Below are positions 5,549 through 11,413 of a DNA stretch of 11,883 bases, piece after piece (positions within the stretch are counted from its first letter, which is position 1; each line of letters starts with the position of its first letter). This DNA is from 20-14-all-45-10 sp964435965. Its GTDB lineage: Bacteria > Chloroflexota > Dehalococcoidia > GIF9 > AB-539-J10. Where the stretch lies: NCBI GenBank assembly GCA_964435965.1, contig CAYTBB010000038.1, positions 1-11,883 of the forward strand, written 5' to 3'. The position numbers were made by a program, and so were the translations under genes. Under the pieces are notes generated by a model. It was not told where the DNA came from, ran no database searches, and saw only the letters and a program-made list of their open reading frames with translations.

Positions 5549-6010
5549 ATGGCGATTGAGCGATGGCGTCCCTGGGATGAACTTAGGGAGATGGAACGAC
5601 GTATGGAGGAAACGATGAGGTATCCACTTACGCCAATTAGCCACCCGCTAATTTGGTGGCGTGTACCCGCTGCAGAATTAGGCTGGACGCCGGGTGTGGA
5701 GCTGTATGAGAAGGATGACAAGTTCGTAGTTAGAGCTGAGCTTCCCGGCATGAAAAAGGAGGAATTCGATATCTCAGTTCTAGGCAACACCTTGACTATC
5801 AAAGGAGAGCGTAAGGCTGAATCTGAGGTCAAGGACGAAGATTACTACCGCTGTGAGCTATGTTATGGCAAGTTCTCTCGCTCCGTTGCCTTGCCAGCGG
5901 CGGTAGAGGCTAAAAAAGTGGAAGCCAACTACGAAAATGGCATCCTAGAAGTCACTCTGCCCAAAGCTGAAGAAGCCAAACCGAAAAAGGTTGAGGTTAA
6001 GGTCAAGTAA
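5549..6010 (+). CDS. hsp20: Small heat shock protein (Hsp20/alpha-crystallin family)
   Basis: This 153-residue ATP-independent chaperone holds unfolding proteins in the cytoplasm as a large oligomer. An N-terminal arm rich in Trp, Arg and Glu (1-45) precedes the alpha-crystallin domain (about 46-139: WTPGVELYE 46-54, RAELPGMKKEEF 62-73, LTIKGERK 82-89, GILEVTLPK 131-139) and a short charged tail ending VEVKVK. It is of usual length. The start is clear: AAAGGAGGTGA (5532-5542) is a near-perfect SD before ATG 5549. An oddity is C102-x2-C105 (YRCELCYGKFSR) where the family mostly has Arg/Glu at this strand. A redox-sensitive pair would fit the thiol-redox genes that follow. It is the first gene after the attenuator-like leader and probably the head of the operon. 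Confidence 0.96.
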   Translation: MAIERWRPWDELREMERRMEETMRYPLTPISHPLIWWRVPAAELGWTPGVELYEKDDKFVVRAELPGMKKEEFDISVLGNTLTIKGERKAESEVKDEDYYRCELCYGKFSRSVALPAAVEAKKVEANYENGILEVTLPKAEEAKPKKVEVKVK

Positions 6011-6054
6011 TTTTTATCTGCTCTGCTCCGCTGCTCAAAAGTTCGGGAGGAAAA

Positions 6055-6291
6055 ATGACACGAGAGGTTAAAATCTATACCACTCCTACCTGCCCTTATT
6101 GCAAGATGGCTAAAAAGTTCTTGGCTGATAATGGTGTTGAGTATCAAGAATTCAATGTAGCCGAAGACAAAGCAGCCCGTGAGGAGATGATGCGTAAATG
6201 TGATTCATTAGGAGTTCCCACAATTTGCTTCGATAACGAGATATTGGTGGGGTTCAATGAAGCACAATTTAGAGAAAAGCTAGGTCTTTAG
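6055..6291 (+). CDS. Glutaredoxin-like protein (NrdH/YruB type)
   Basis: This 78-residue thioredoxin-fold protein carries the redox dithiol CPYC at 13-16 (YTTPTCPYCKMAKKFL), the cis-proline loop GVPT (53-56) and a late GF (66-67). The compact single-domain size and the pattern match glutaredoxin-like proteins that are often paired with a thioredoxin reductase rather than with glutathione. The thioredoxin-reductase-like gene begins 15 bases downstream, so the two probably form a reductant couple. GGGAGG lies shortly before ATG 6055. There is a 44-base gap after hsp20 without a promoter or terminator I can see. Its targets are unknown; disulfides or persulfides produced in the sulfur genes further down the operon are candidates by context. 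Confidence 0.92.
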   Translation: MTREVKIYTTPTCPYCKMAKKFLADNGVEYQEFNVAEDKAAREEMMRKCDSLGVPTICFDNEILVGFNEAQFREKLGL

Positions 6292-6306
6292 TTCACTGGA
6301 GGAGCT

Positions 6307-7218
6307 ATGTATGAGTTGATCATCATTGGTGCTGGTCCCGCAGGGATGACGGCAGCCGTCTATGCTGCGAGGAAAAAACTGAATACATTGCTTATCAGCG
6401 CTGACGTAGGAGGGCAAGTTCTTTGGACCGCTGGGGTAGAGAACTACATGGGCTACCAATTCATTGAAGGTCTTGAGTTGATGCAGAAATTCGAAGAGCA
6501 GGTAAAGCAGTTCCCTTTGGATATGAAGGTTGGTCAAAGAGCTGAAAGCGTGTCTAGAATAGACGGATGCTTCGAGGTCAGGTCAGATAGAGGTGAAACC
6601 TATCAAGCTAAGGCAGTCATATTTGCCACTGGGAAGCGCCCTCGTCAGCTAAATGTTCCTGGAGAGAAGGAGTTGCTCGGTAGAGGGGTCACCTACTGCG
6701 CTATCTGTGATGGCCCTCTCTTTGCTGGTGAAAGGGTCGCTGTCATCGGTGGTGGCAATTCAGCCTTAGAAGCTGCCGAGGGCATGATCAAAATAGCCGA
6801 ATACGTTTATTTAGTATCGCTAACTCCCTTTACCGGTGACCAAATACTGATTGACAAGGTAACCAATGCCAGTAACTTGACCATTTTCCTCGAGCATGAA
6901 GTCTTGGAGATGAAAGGAGACAGCCGTGTTGAGGGGATAAGAATAAGGGCCTTGAAAAGCAAACAGGAAAGGGAGTTGGGTGTGGGTGGTGTCTTTGTCG
7001 AAATCGGACTCGTTCCCAACTCAGAGGCGATAAAAGAGGTGGTCACTCTTAATCGCCTCGGTGAAGTTGAGGTTAACTGTGCCAGTGAAACTGATGTGCC
7101 CGGGTTTTTCGCCGCTGGAGATGTTACCAATATTCTTGAAAAACAGATAGTGGTAGCTGCTGGGGAAGGAGCTAAAGCTGCTCTTCAAGCCCATCGCTAC
7201 CTTCAAAGGCTAAAATAA
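6307..7218 (+). CDS. trxB: Thioredoxin reductase-like flavoprotein
   Basis: This 303-residue FAD flavoprotein should reduce a thioredoxin-fold partner, here most likely the adjacent glutaredoxin-like protein. The FAD Rossmann motif is GAGPAGMTAAVYAA (8-21), the redox dithiol is C131-x2-C134 (YCAICDGP), the pyridine-nucleotide loop is GGGNSALEAAEG (148-159), and the C-terminal FAD element is GFFAAGDV (266-273). Length is normal for low-molecular-weight TrxB. The HRRxxxR segment that binds the NADPH 2'-phosphate in classical TrxB is absent; the equivalent stretch is VSLTPFTGDQILIDK (170-184), closer to the pattern in NADH-using AhpF. NADH or another donor may therefore be used. SD GGAGGAG precedes ATG 6307. 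The spacing to both neighbours (15 and 19 bases) supports co-transcription. Confidence 0.9.
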   Translation: MYELIIIGAGPAGMTAAVYAARKKLNTLLISADVGGQVLWTAGVENYMGYQFIEGLELMQKFEEQVKQFPLDMKVGQRAESVSRIDGCFEVRSDRGETYQAKAVIFATGKRPRQLNVPGEKELLGRGVTYCAICDGPLFAGERVAVIGGGNSALEAAEGMIKIAEYVYLVSLTPFTGDQILIDKVTNASNLTIFLEHEVLEMKGDSRVEGIRIRALKSKQERELGVGGVFVEIGLVPNSEAIKEVVTLNRLGEVEVNCASETDVPGFFAAGDVTNILEKQIVVAAGEGAKAALQAHRYLQRLK

Positions 7219-7237
7219 ACAAAGGAGAACTTGAATT

Positions 7238-7720
7238 ATGGCACTATTTTCCGGTAGTGAGCTTGTTGAAGTTGCCCTAGGCATCGAGGGGAATGGGATT
7301 ACCTACTACGATTCACTTGCTGAATTGGCCACGGATGCAGCACTGAAGAACGCTTATAATGACTTGGCCAATATGGAAAGAAAGCACATCCAGATCTTCC
7401 AGAGAATGCTGGACTCCATAGGCAAGTATCAACCAACACGTGCTGGTGAAACTGAGGAGGAATATGAGCTTTACTTGAAGGCGCTCGTTGACTCAGTTGT
7501 ATTCACCAATGACAGGGTTGCTCGCCAGATGGCACAGAAGGCATCCAGCCCGGCTGAAGCTATTCAAACAGCGCTGGGTGCAGAAAAGGACTCCATTATA
7601 TTCTACTGTGAGATGCGTGACCTTGTCCCGGAGCGGGATCGGTCAATCATTGACGAAATAATCAATGAGGAGAAATCCCATGTAAGACAGCTTTCTAATC
7701 TTAAGAAACAATTCGCTTAG
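7238..7720 (+). CDS. Ferritin-like diiron protein (rubrerythrin domain without rubredoxin), first
   Basis: This 160-residue four-helix bundle of the ferritin-like superfamily has candidate iron ligands in the standard order: E17 (GIEGNG), E47-x2-H50 (MERKH), E116 (GAEKDS) and E145-x2-H148 (NEEKSH). The repeated ExxH pattern indicates a rubrerythrin-type carboxylate/histidine diiron site. There is no rubredoxin domain, so electrons must come from a separate protein. A role in peroxide or oxygen removal, or iron handling, is likely from the family and from its operon neighbours. AAAGGAG (7221-7227) precedes ATG 7238 by ten bases. It lies 19 bases after trxB and 13 bases before a second protein of the same fold. 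Confidence 0.88.
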   Translation: MALFSGSELVEVALGIEGNGITYYDSLAELATDAALKNAYNDLANMERKHIQIFQRMLDSIGKYQPTRAGETEEEYELYLKALVDSVVFTNDRVARQMAQKASSPAEAIQTALGAEKDSIIFYCEMRDLVPERDRSIIDEIINEEKSHVRQLSNLKKQFA

Positions 7721-7733
7721 GGGGAGGTCAAAG

Positions 7734-8264
7734 ATGCAACAAAAGGAAGCAAAGGAAATGATGAATGTGCTCCGGTCGGCCATTCAAATGGAGGTGGAGG
7801 GTAAGGAGTTCTATCAGCAGGCAAGCCGGGAAAGCAGCAACAAGCTAGCTAAGGAGCTATTTCAAGATTTAGCTGATGAAGAAGATGTGCACCGTAAGAA
7901 ATGTGAGGAAATATATCGAGCGCTTAGGGAAGGTCAAAGTTGGCCTGATGTGGAACCGCCGTCTGAGAAAGGGGAAAGGATAAAGTCCATATTCGCCCAA
8001 GCGATTAAGGAATTAGGCACTAAAATCAAAGTAGCCGAGTCTGGACTTGAAGCCATAAAGATAGCCAAGGATATGGAAGATAAAAGCTACAGTTTTTATC
8101 AAGCTCGTAGCCTGGAAGCTACGCATCCTCTGGAGAAGAAGTTCTACCAAGCTCTGGCTGGTGAGGAAAGGGTACATTTCGTTGCCCTACTCGACTCTTA
8201 TGAATATCTCAATGACCCGGCAGGATGGTTCAGTATGAAAGAGCACCGTGTGCCTGGAATCTAA
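7734..8264 (+). CDS. Ferritin-like diiron protein (rubrerythrin domain without rubredoxin), second
   Basis: This 176-residue ferritin-like protein has candidate ligands E20/E22 (MEVEGKEFY), E50-x2-H53 (DEEDVH), E115 (KDMEDKSYSFY) and E145-x2-H148 (GEERVH). The C-terminal segment ends in a DPAGWF-containing tail, which I remember from similar proteins of anaerobes. Between the two helix pairs is a long linker (about 68-98). It differs strongly from the preceding gene, so this is not a recent tandem duplication. It lacks rubredoxin cysteines. GGGGAGGT sits just before ATG 7734. Peroxide reduction or iron storage is inferred. It is followed after 42 bases by the NifS-like gene, with no terminator visible between. 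Confidence 0.88.
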   Translation: MQQKEAKEMMNVLRSAIQMEVEGKEFYQQASRESSNKLAKELFQDLADEEDVHRKKCEEIYRALREGQSWPDVEPPSEKGERIKSIFAQAIKELGTKIKVAESGLEAIKIAKDMEDKSYSFYQARSLEATHPLEKKFYQALAGEERVHFVALLDSYEYLNDPAGWFSMKEHRVPGI

Positions 8265-8306
8265 GCAAGCAACGTGGCTACGAGATGACGGTTCAAGAGG
8301 AGGAAA

Positions 8307-9494
8307 ATGAGGAAGGTTTATCTGGACAACGCTGCCACCACTCCAATATTGCCTGAGGTGCTGGAGGCTATGCTGCCTTATCTCAGGGATGCCTATGGTA
8401 ACCCGCAGTCTTTGCATGGCTGGGGAGATAAGGCCAGGGAAGCCATAGAGGATGCCCGCGGTAGGGTAGCAGCCTTGATCGGCGCTCAGCCGGAGGAGAT
8501 TATCTTCACCTCCAGTGGCACTGAGTCGAATAACTTCGCTATTAAGGGATTGGCGATGGCCCAGCAGTCTAAGGGCAAGCATATTGTGGTCTCAGCTATT
8601 GAGCACTTCTCGGTGTTGCATTCCGCCAGAACCCTGGAGAAATGGGGCTTCGAGATGACCCAGGTTCCGGTGGACAGGCACGGACTGGTGGATCCCAAGG
8701 AAATGGCCCGAAGCCTCAGGAAGGATACGGTTCTTGTCTCCGTCATGCATGCCAATAGCGAGGTGGGCACCATCCAGCCTATTAGGGAGATAGCAGGGTT
8801 AGTAAAGGAAGCTGGGGCTGTTTTCCACACCGACGCTGTGGCAACCGCTGGCACTATGCCGGTGGATGTCAAGGAACTGGGGGTGGATGCACTGAGCCTC
8901 GCTGGTAACCAGTTTTATGGACCGAAAGGGGTTGGCGCTCTATGGCTCAAGAAGGGTGTGCGCATCATCCCCTTCCTGGATGGTGGGGTGCAAGAAGGAG
9001 GGCGGAGGGCCGGGACGGAGAATGTGCCTGCAATTGTGGGTCTAGGAAAGGCTGCTGAACTGGCCCAAGCGGAGATGGAGTCCAGGATGGCCCACCTCTC
9101 GACTCTGCGCGACAGGTTGATAGAGGGCCTGCTGTCGCGGATCGAGCATGTGATCCTCACTGGACATCCCACCCAACGTCTCCCTGGCAATGCCAGCTTC
9201 TGCGTCGAGTTCATTGAAGGGGAGGCGATGCTCATGCTATTAAGTCAGCGAGGAATAGCAGTATCCAGCGGCTCAGCCTGCACCTCTAAGGCTCTCAAAG
9301 CCTCGCATGTGCTCACCGCTATGGAGATTCCTGCCGCGGTAGCTCAGGGGTCGCTTCTCTTCAGCTTTGGTCGGGAAGATACCGAGGAGGATGTTGACTA
9401 CGTATTAGATGCGCTGCCACCCATTGTGGACCGGCTGCGGCAGATGTCACCACTATATGCCAAATTCTCGAAAGGACATAAGGGAGGGAAATAG
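8307..9494 (+). CDS. NifS/IscS-family protein lacking the PLP lysine (probably not a desulfurase)
   Basis: The 395-residue protein is a full-length class I NifS/IscS homologue: VYLDNAATTP (4-13), TSSGTESNN (68-76), EH (99-100, the PLP-stacking His), HTD (174-176), GGGRRAGTENVP-like (229-241) and the mobile loop SSGSACTS (320-327) with persulfide Cys325. However, the PLP Schiff-base segment, normally SAHKFYGPKG, reads AGNQFYGPKG (199-208), with Asn201 and Gln202 for His and Lys. The Gln three residues after Asp176 is Ala179, the second Asn of the NNE motif is Ser151, and the substrate Arg (RFSLG in IscS) is Leu351 (LLFSFG). A concerted loss of cofactor and substrate residues argues for an intact but non-desulfurase protein, as known for A. 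fulgidus IscS. It is separated from iscU by one base, so a complex with IscU is likely; Cys325 could be a cluster ligand or a persulfide acceptor. SD GAGGAGG precedes ATG 8307. Confidence 0.93.
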   Translation: MRKVYLDNAATTPILPEVLEAMLPYLRDAYGNPQSLHGWGDKAREAIEDARGRVAALIGAQPEEIIFTSSGTESNNFAIKGLAMAQQSKGKHIVVSAIEHFSVLHSARTLEKWGFEMTQVPVDRHGLVDPKEMARSLRKDTVLVSVMHANSEVGTIQPIREIAGLVKEAGAVFHTDAVATAGTMPVDVKELGVDALSLAGNQFYGPKGVGALWLKKGVRIIPFLDGGVQEGGRRAGTENVPAIVGLGKAAELAQAEMESRMAHLSTLRDRLIEGLLSRIEHVILTGHPTQRLPGNASFCVEFIEGEAMLMLLSQRGIAVSSGSACTSKALKASHVLTAMEIPAAVAQGSLLFSFGREDTEEDVDYVLDALPPIVDRLRQMSPLYAKFSKGHKGGK

Positions 9495-9495
9495 A

Positions 9496-9912
9496 ATGCC
9501 CGTTTACAGTGAAAAGGTGATGGATCATTTCATGAGTCCCCGCAATGTGGGTGAGATAGAGAATGCTGATGGCATCGGGGAGGTGGGTAATCCCGTCTGC
9601 GGGGACATGATGACCTTCTATATCAAGGTGAAAGATAACCATCTCAGCGACGTCAAGTTCAAGACCTTTGGCTGTGGGGCTGCCATTGCCGTTTCCAGTA
9701 TCGTGAGCGAGATGGCTAAGGGGAAGACCCTGGGGGAGGCGAAAAAGATCACTCCGGCATTAGTGGCTGAGGAGCTGGAGGGGCTGCCCAAGAACAAGTA
9801 TCACTGCTCCAACCTCGGCGCTCAAGCCCTGAATAAGGCCATCGATGACTATCTTAAGAAGCAGGGTAAGATGGTGAAAAGCAAAAGAAGGAGGAAGGAT
9901 GAAAAGGAGTGA
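9496..9912 (+). CDS. iscU: Fe-S cluster assembly scaffold IscU/NifU N-terminal type
   Basis: This 138-residue scaffold on which [2Fe-2S]/[4Fe-4S] clusters are built shows every active residue: C35 and D37 (NPVCGDMM), C60 (FGCGAAIAVSS) and C104 (HCSNLGAQAL), with His103 before the last Cys. The HscA-binding LPPVK of proteobacterial IscU is absent (LPKNKYHC here), which suggests no dedicated HscA chaperone. The tail (about 122-138) is very basic and charged. I chose ATG 9496, one base after the nifS-like stop, with GGAGGG upstream; an in-frame upstream start at 9409 would lie inside the previous gene and adds non-family residues. The 3' end overlaps the zinc-ribbon gene by 14 bases. Because its partner has lost the PLP lysine, sulfur must come from elsewhere or from another desulfurase. 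Confidence 0.95.
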   Translation: MPVYSEKVMDHFMSPRNVGEIENADGIGEVGNPVCGDMMTFYIKVKDNHLSDVKFKTFGCGAAIAVSSIVSEMAKGKTLGEAKKITPALVAEELEGLPKNKYHCSNLGAQALNKAIDDYLKKQGKMVKSKRRRKDEKE

Positions 9913-10096
9913 GAAGTCGAAAGAAAAGGAGGGGAGAAGTTTTTGCCCCTACTGTGAGGAGGAGATTCTCACGGCCGGGTTTCCCTATTGCCAGCCGTGT
10001 GGTGTGCTACTGCGCTACTGTGCCAAGTGCCAAATAGCGGTGGTGAGGGAGGCAGTGGTCTGTCCCCAGTGCGGGGGCAAGCTGGAATGGAAATAA
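9899..10096 (+). CDS. Small double zinc-ribbon protein
   Basis: This 65-residue protein has eight cysteines in four CxxC pairs: C16/C19 (CPYC), C31/C34 (CQPC), C41/C44 (CAKC) and C55/C58 (CPQC), after a charged N-terminus. The spacing suggests two zinc-ribbon knuckle pairs (or a rubredoxin-like metal site). I do not recognise a named family. It starts inside the iscU 3' end (14-base overlap) with AAGGAGG at 9888-9894 before ATG 9899, so its translation is probably coupled to iscU. The conserved-looking position between iscU and dsrE suggests an adaptor, metal-binding or sulfur/iron delivery role, which is purely contextual. A Zn- or Fe-bound form cannot be told from the sequence. Confidence 0.85.
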   Translation: MKRSEKSKEKEGRSFCPYCEEEILTAGFPYCQPCGVLLRYCAKCQIAVVREAVVCPQCGGKLEWK

Positions 10097-10107
10097 GGAG
10101 GGCTGCC

Positions 10108-10584
10108 ATGCCAGGAAAGGTTACCTTGGTGATATTCAGCGGCGAGATGGACAAGGCCCTGGCTGCCTTTAATATAGCTATAGGAGCTGCCTCTATGGGG
10201 ATGGAGGTGAGCATGTTCTTCACCTTCTGGGGCCTAAACATCATTAAGAAAGATGAAGGCTCGATCAAAAGTCGAGGGATAATGAGGAAGATGCTCAATT
10301 TCATGAATCGCGGCGGCTCTAGAAGATTGCCTTTGTCCAGATTCCATATGCTCGGCCTGGGCAAGTGGATGATGGGGAAGTTGATGCGGGATGCCAGGTT
10401 TCCTTCTCTCGATGATTTGATAGCTACGGCCCGGGAGGCAAGGGTTAAATTTATAGCCTGCACCACCTCTATGGGGATTATGGGAATCTCTAGGGAGGCT
10501 TTCATCCCTGAGGTGGACAGCTTCGCCGGGGTGGCTACCTATCTGGCTGAGGCTAAAGAAGGGAAGGTCAATCTGTTTATTTAA
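10108..10584 (+). CDS. dsrE2: DsrE2-like DsrE/F family protein (putative sulfur carrier)
   Basis: The 158-residue protein is of the DsrE/DsrF superfamily, subgroup DsrE2: VTLVIFSGEMDKALAAFNIA (5-24), MEVSMFFTFWGLN (32-44), a Met/Gly-rich middle (about 81-95), IACTTSMGIMGI (116-127) with the conserved Cys118, and GVATYLAEA (141-149) near the end. DsrE2 proteins are known next to TusA, and often a rhodanese, in sulfur-trafficking clusters, and Cys118 is the expected persulfide carrier. Hydrophobic stretches at 18-46 could associate with membranes. ATG 10108 has AAGGAGGG (10095-10102) at ideal spacing; the in-frame ATG 10087 would put that SD inside the gene. It is 12 bases from tusA. No rhodanese is present in the window. 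A role as donor or acceptor for IscU/TusA sulfur is inferred. Confidence 0.85.
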   Translation: MPGKVTLVIFSGEMDKALAAFNIAIGAASMGMEVSMFFTFWGLNIIKKDEGSIKSRGIMRKMLNFMNRGGSRRLPLSRFHMLGLGKWMMGKLMRDARFPSLDDLIATAREARVKFIACTTSMGIMGISREAFIPEVDSFAGVATYLAEAKEGKVNLFI

Positions 10585-10596
10585 CGAGGCTAGACT

Positions 10597-10827
10597 ATGA
10601 GGGCAGATGCTAGCTTAGACTGCATTGGACTCTACTGCCCCATGCCCATTTTTCAGACTGCCAACAAGCTGAAAGAGCTGGAGCCAGGGCAGGTGCTGGA
10701 GGTTTTCGCCGACGATGAGGGGATAAAAGTAGATATGCCGGCTTGGTGCCGCGCCACGGGAAATGAGCTGTTAGATATTGAGGAGGAAGCTGGAGGATAC
10801 AGGATTTATATCAGGAAATCCAAATAG
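10597..10827 (+). CDS. tusA: TusA-family sulfur carrier protein
   Basis: This 76-residue TusA/SirA-like protein carries sulfane sulfur as a persulfide on the Cys of the CPxP box: DCIGLYCPMPIF (8-19), catalytic Cys14. Asp8-Cys9 before it, DDEGIKVDMPAWC (39-51) and TGNELL (54-59) complete the family pattern. Cys51 in PAWCRATGNE is shared by many members. Length is standard. The SD is weak (ACGAGG), and the gene starts 12 bases after dsrE2, so coupling is likely. TusA proteins feed tRNA thiolation, molybdopterin synthesis, sulfur oxidation or Fe-S assembly depending on neighbours. Here the upstream dsrE2, zinc-ribbon, iscU and PLP-lysine-less IscS-like gene point to Fe-S assembly or sulfide/persulfide detoxification. 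Confidence 0.95.
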   Translation: MRADASLDCIGLYCPMPIFQTANKLKELEPGQVLEVFADDEGIKVDMPAWCRATGNELLDIEEEAGGYRIYIRKSK

Positions 10828-10841
10828 CAAAGGAGGGAACA

Positions 10842-11375
10842 ATGGAACTCAAAGGAAGCAGGACCGAGAAAAACCTGGAGGCTGCCTTTGCCGGGGAGTC
10901 ACAGGCCCGCAATAAGTATACCTACTTTGCTACTGTAGCTAAGGAGAAAGGTTTTGAGCAAATCGCCGCGACATTCCTAGAGATGGCCGAGAACGAAAGG
11001 GAACACGCTAAAAAGGAGTTTGACTTTCTCAAGGGAATTGGAGATACCAAGGTAAACCTGAAAGCGGCGGCGGAAGGCGAGCACTACGAATGGACTGAGA
11101 TGTACCCCGAGTTTGAGCTGGTGTGTCGCGAGGAAGGATTCACTGAGATGGCCGATTTCTTCAAAGAAGTCGCTGAGGTTGAGGAGCAGCACGAAAAAAG
11201 ATACCTCGCCTTGCTCAAGAATGTACAGGAGGGGAAGGTCTTCAAAAAGGACAAGGTGGCCAAGTGGAAATGCCGCAATTGTGGCTATGTTCACGAGGGG
11301 ACAGAAGCTCCCAAGAAATGCCCAACTTGCGGCTTCCCCCAGAGCTACTATGAGCTACTGGCTGAGAATTACTAG
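10842..11375 (+). CDS. rbr: Rubrerythrin
   Basis: This 177-residue non-heme peroxidase reduces hydrogen peroxide to water in anaerobes. The N-terminal diiron four-helix bundle has candidate ligands E19 (FAGESQAR), E52-x2-H55 (ENEREH), E80 (GEHYE) and E114-x2-H117 (EEQH). The C-terminal rubredoxin domain has C144/C147 and C160/C163 (KCRNCGYV...KCPTCGFP), which delivers electrons to the diiron site. Length and domain order are classical. AAAGGAGGG just before ATG 10842 is a strong SD. It is the only full rubrerythrin here and is flanked by tusA and a flavin reductase-type protein that could be its electron donor. All expected ligands are present, so it should be active. Confidence 0.97.
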   Translation: MELKGSRTEKNLEAAFAGESQARNKYTYFATVAKEKGFEQIAATFLEMAENEREHAKKEFDFLKGIGDTKVNLKAAAEGEHYEWTEMYPEFELVCREEGFTEMADFFKEVAEVEEQHEKRYLALLKNVQEGKVFKKDKVAKWKCRNCGYVHEGTEAPKKCPTCGFPQSYYELLAENY

Positions 11376-11413
11376 AGGGAAAGGCTCAAATAGTTTAATA
11401 GGGAGGGCATAAA

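Noticed and set aside
8901..8936. Sequencing error as the cause of the missing PLP lysine in the NifS-like protein
   Set aside because: The reading frame is intact on both sides, the His and Lys codons differ at several bases (AAC CAG), and other cofactor residues are replaced at distant positions, so one error cannot explain it.
9409..9495. Upstream start for iscU inside the nifS-like gene
   Set aside because: The extra residues do not match the IscU family, and ATG 9496 has its own SD and begins with the family's N-terminal sequence.
9988..10107. Upstream start for the dsrE2-like gene overlapping the zinc ribbon
   Set aside because: An ideal SD lies directly before ATG 10108, and the DsrE2 pattern begins with VTLVIFSG right after it.
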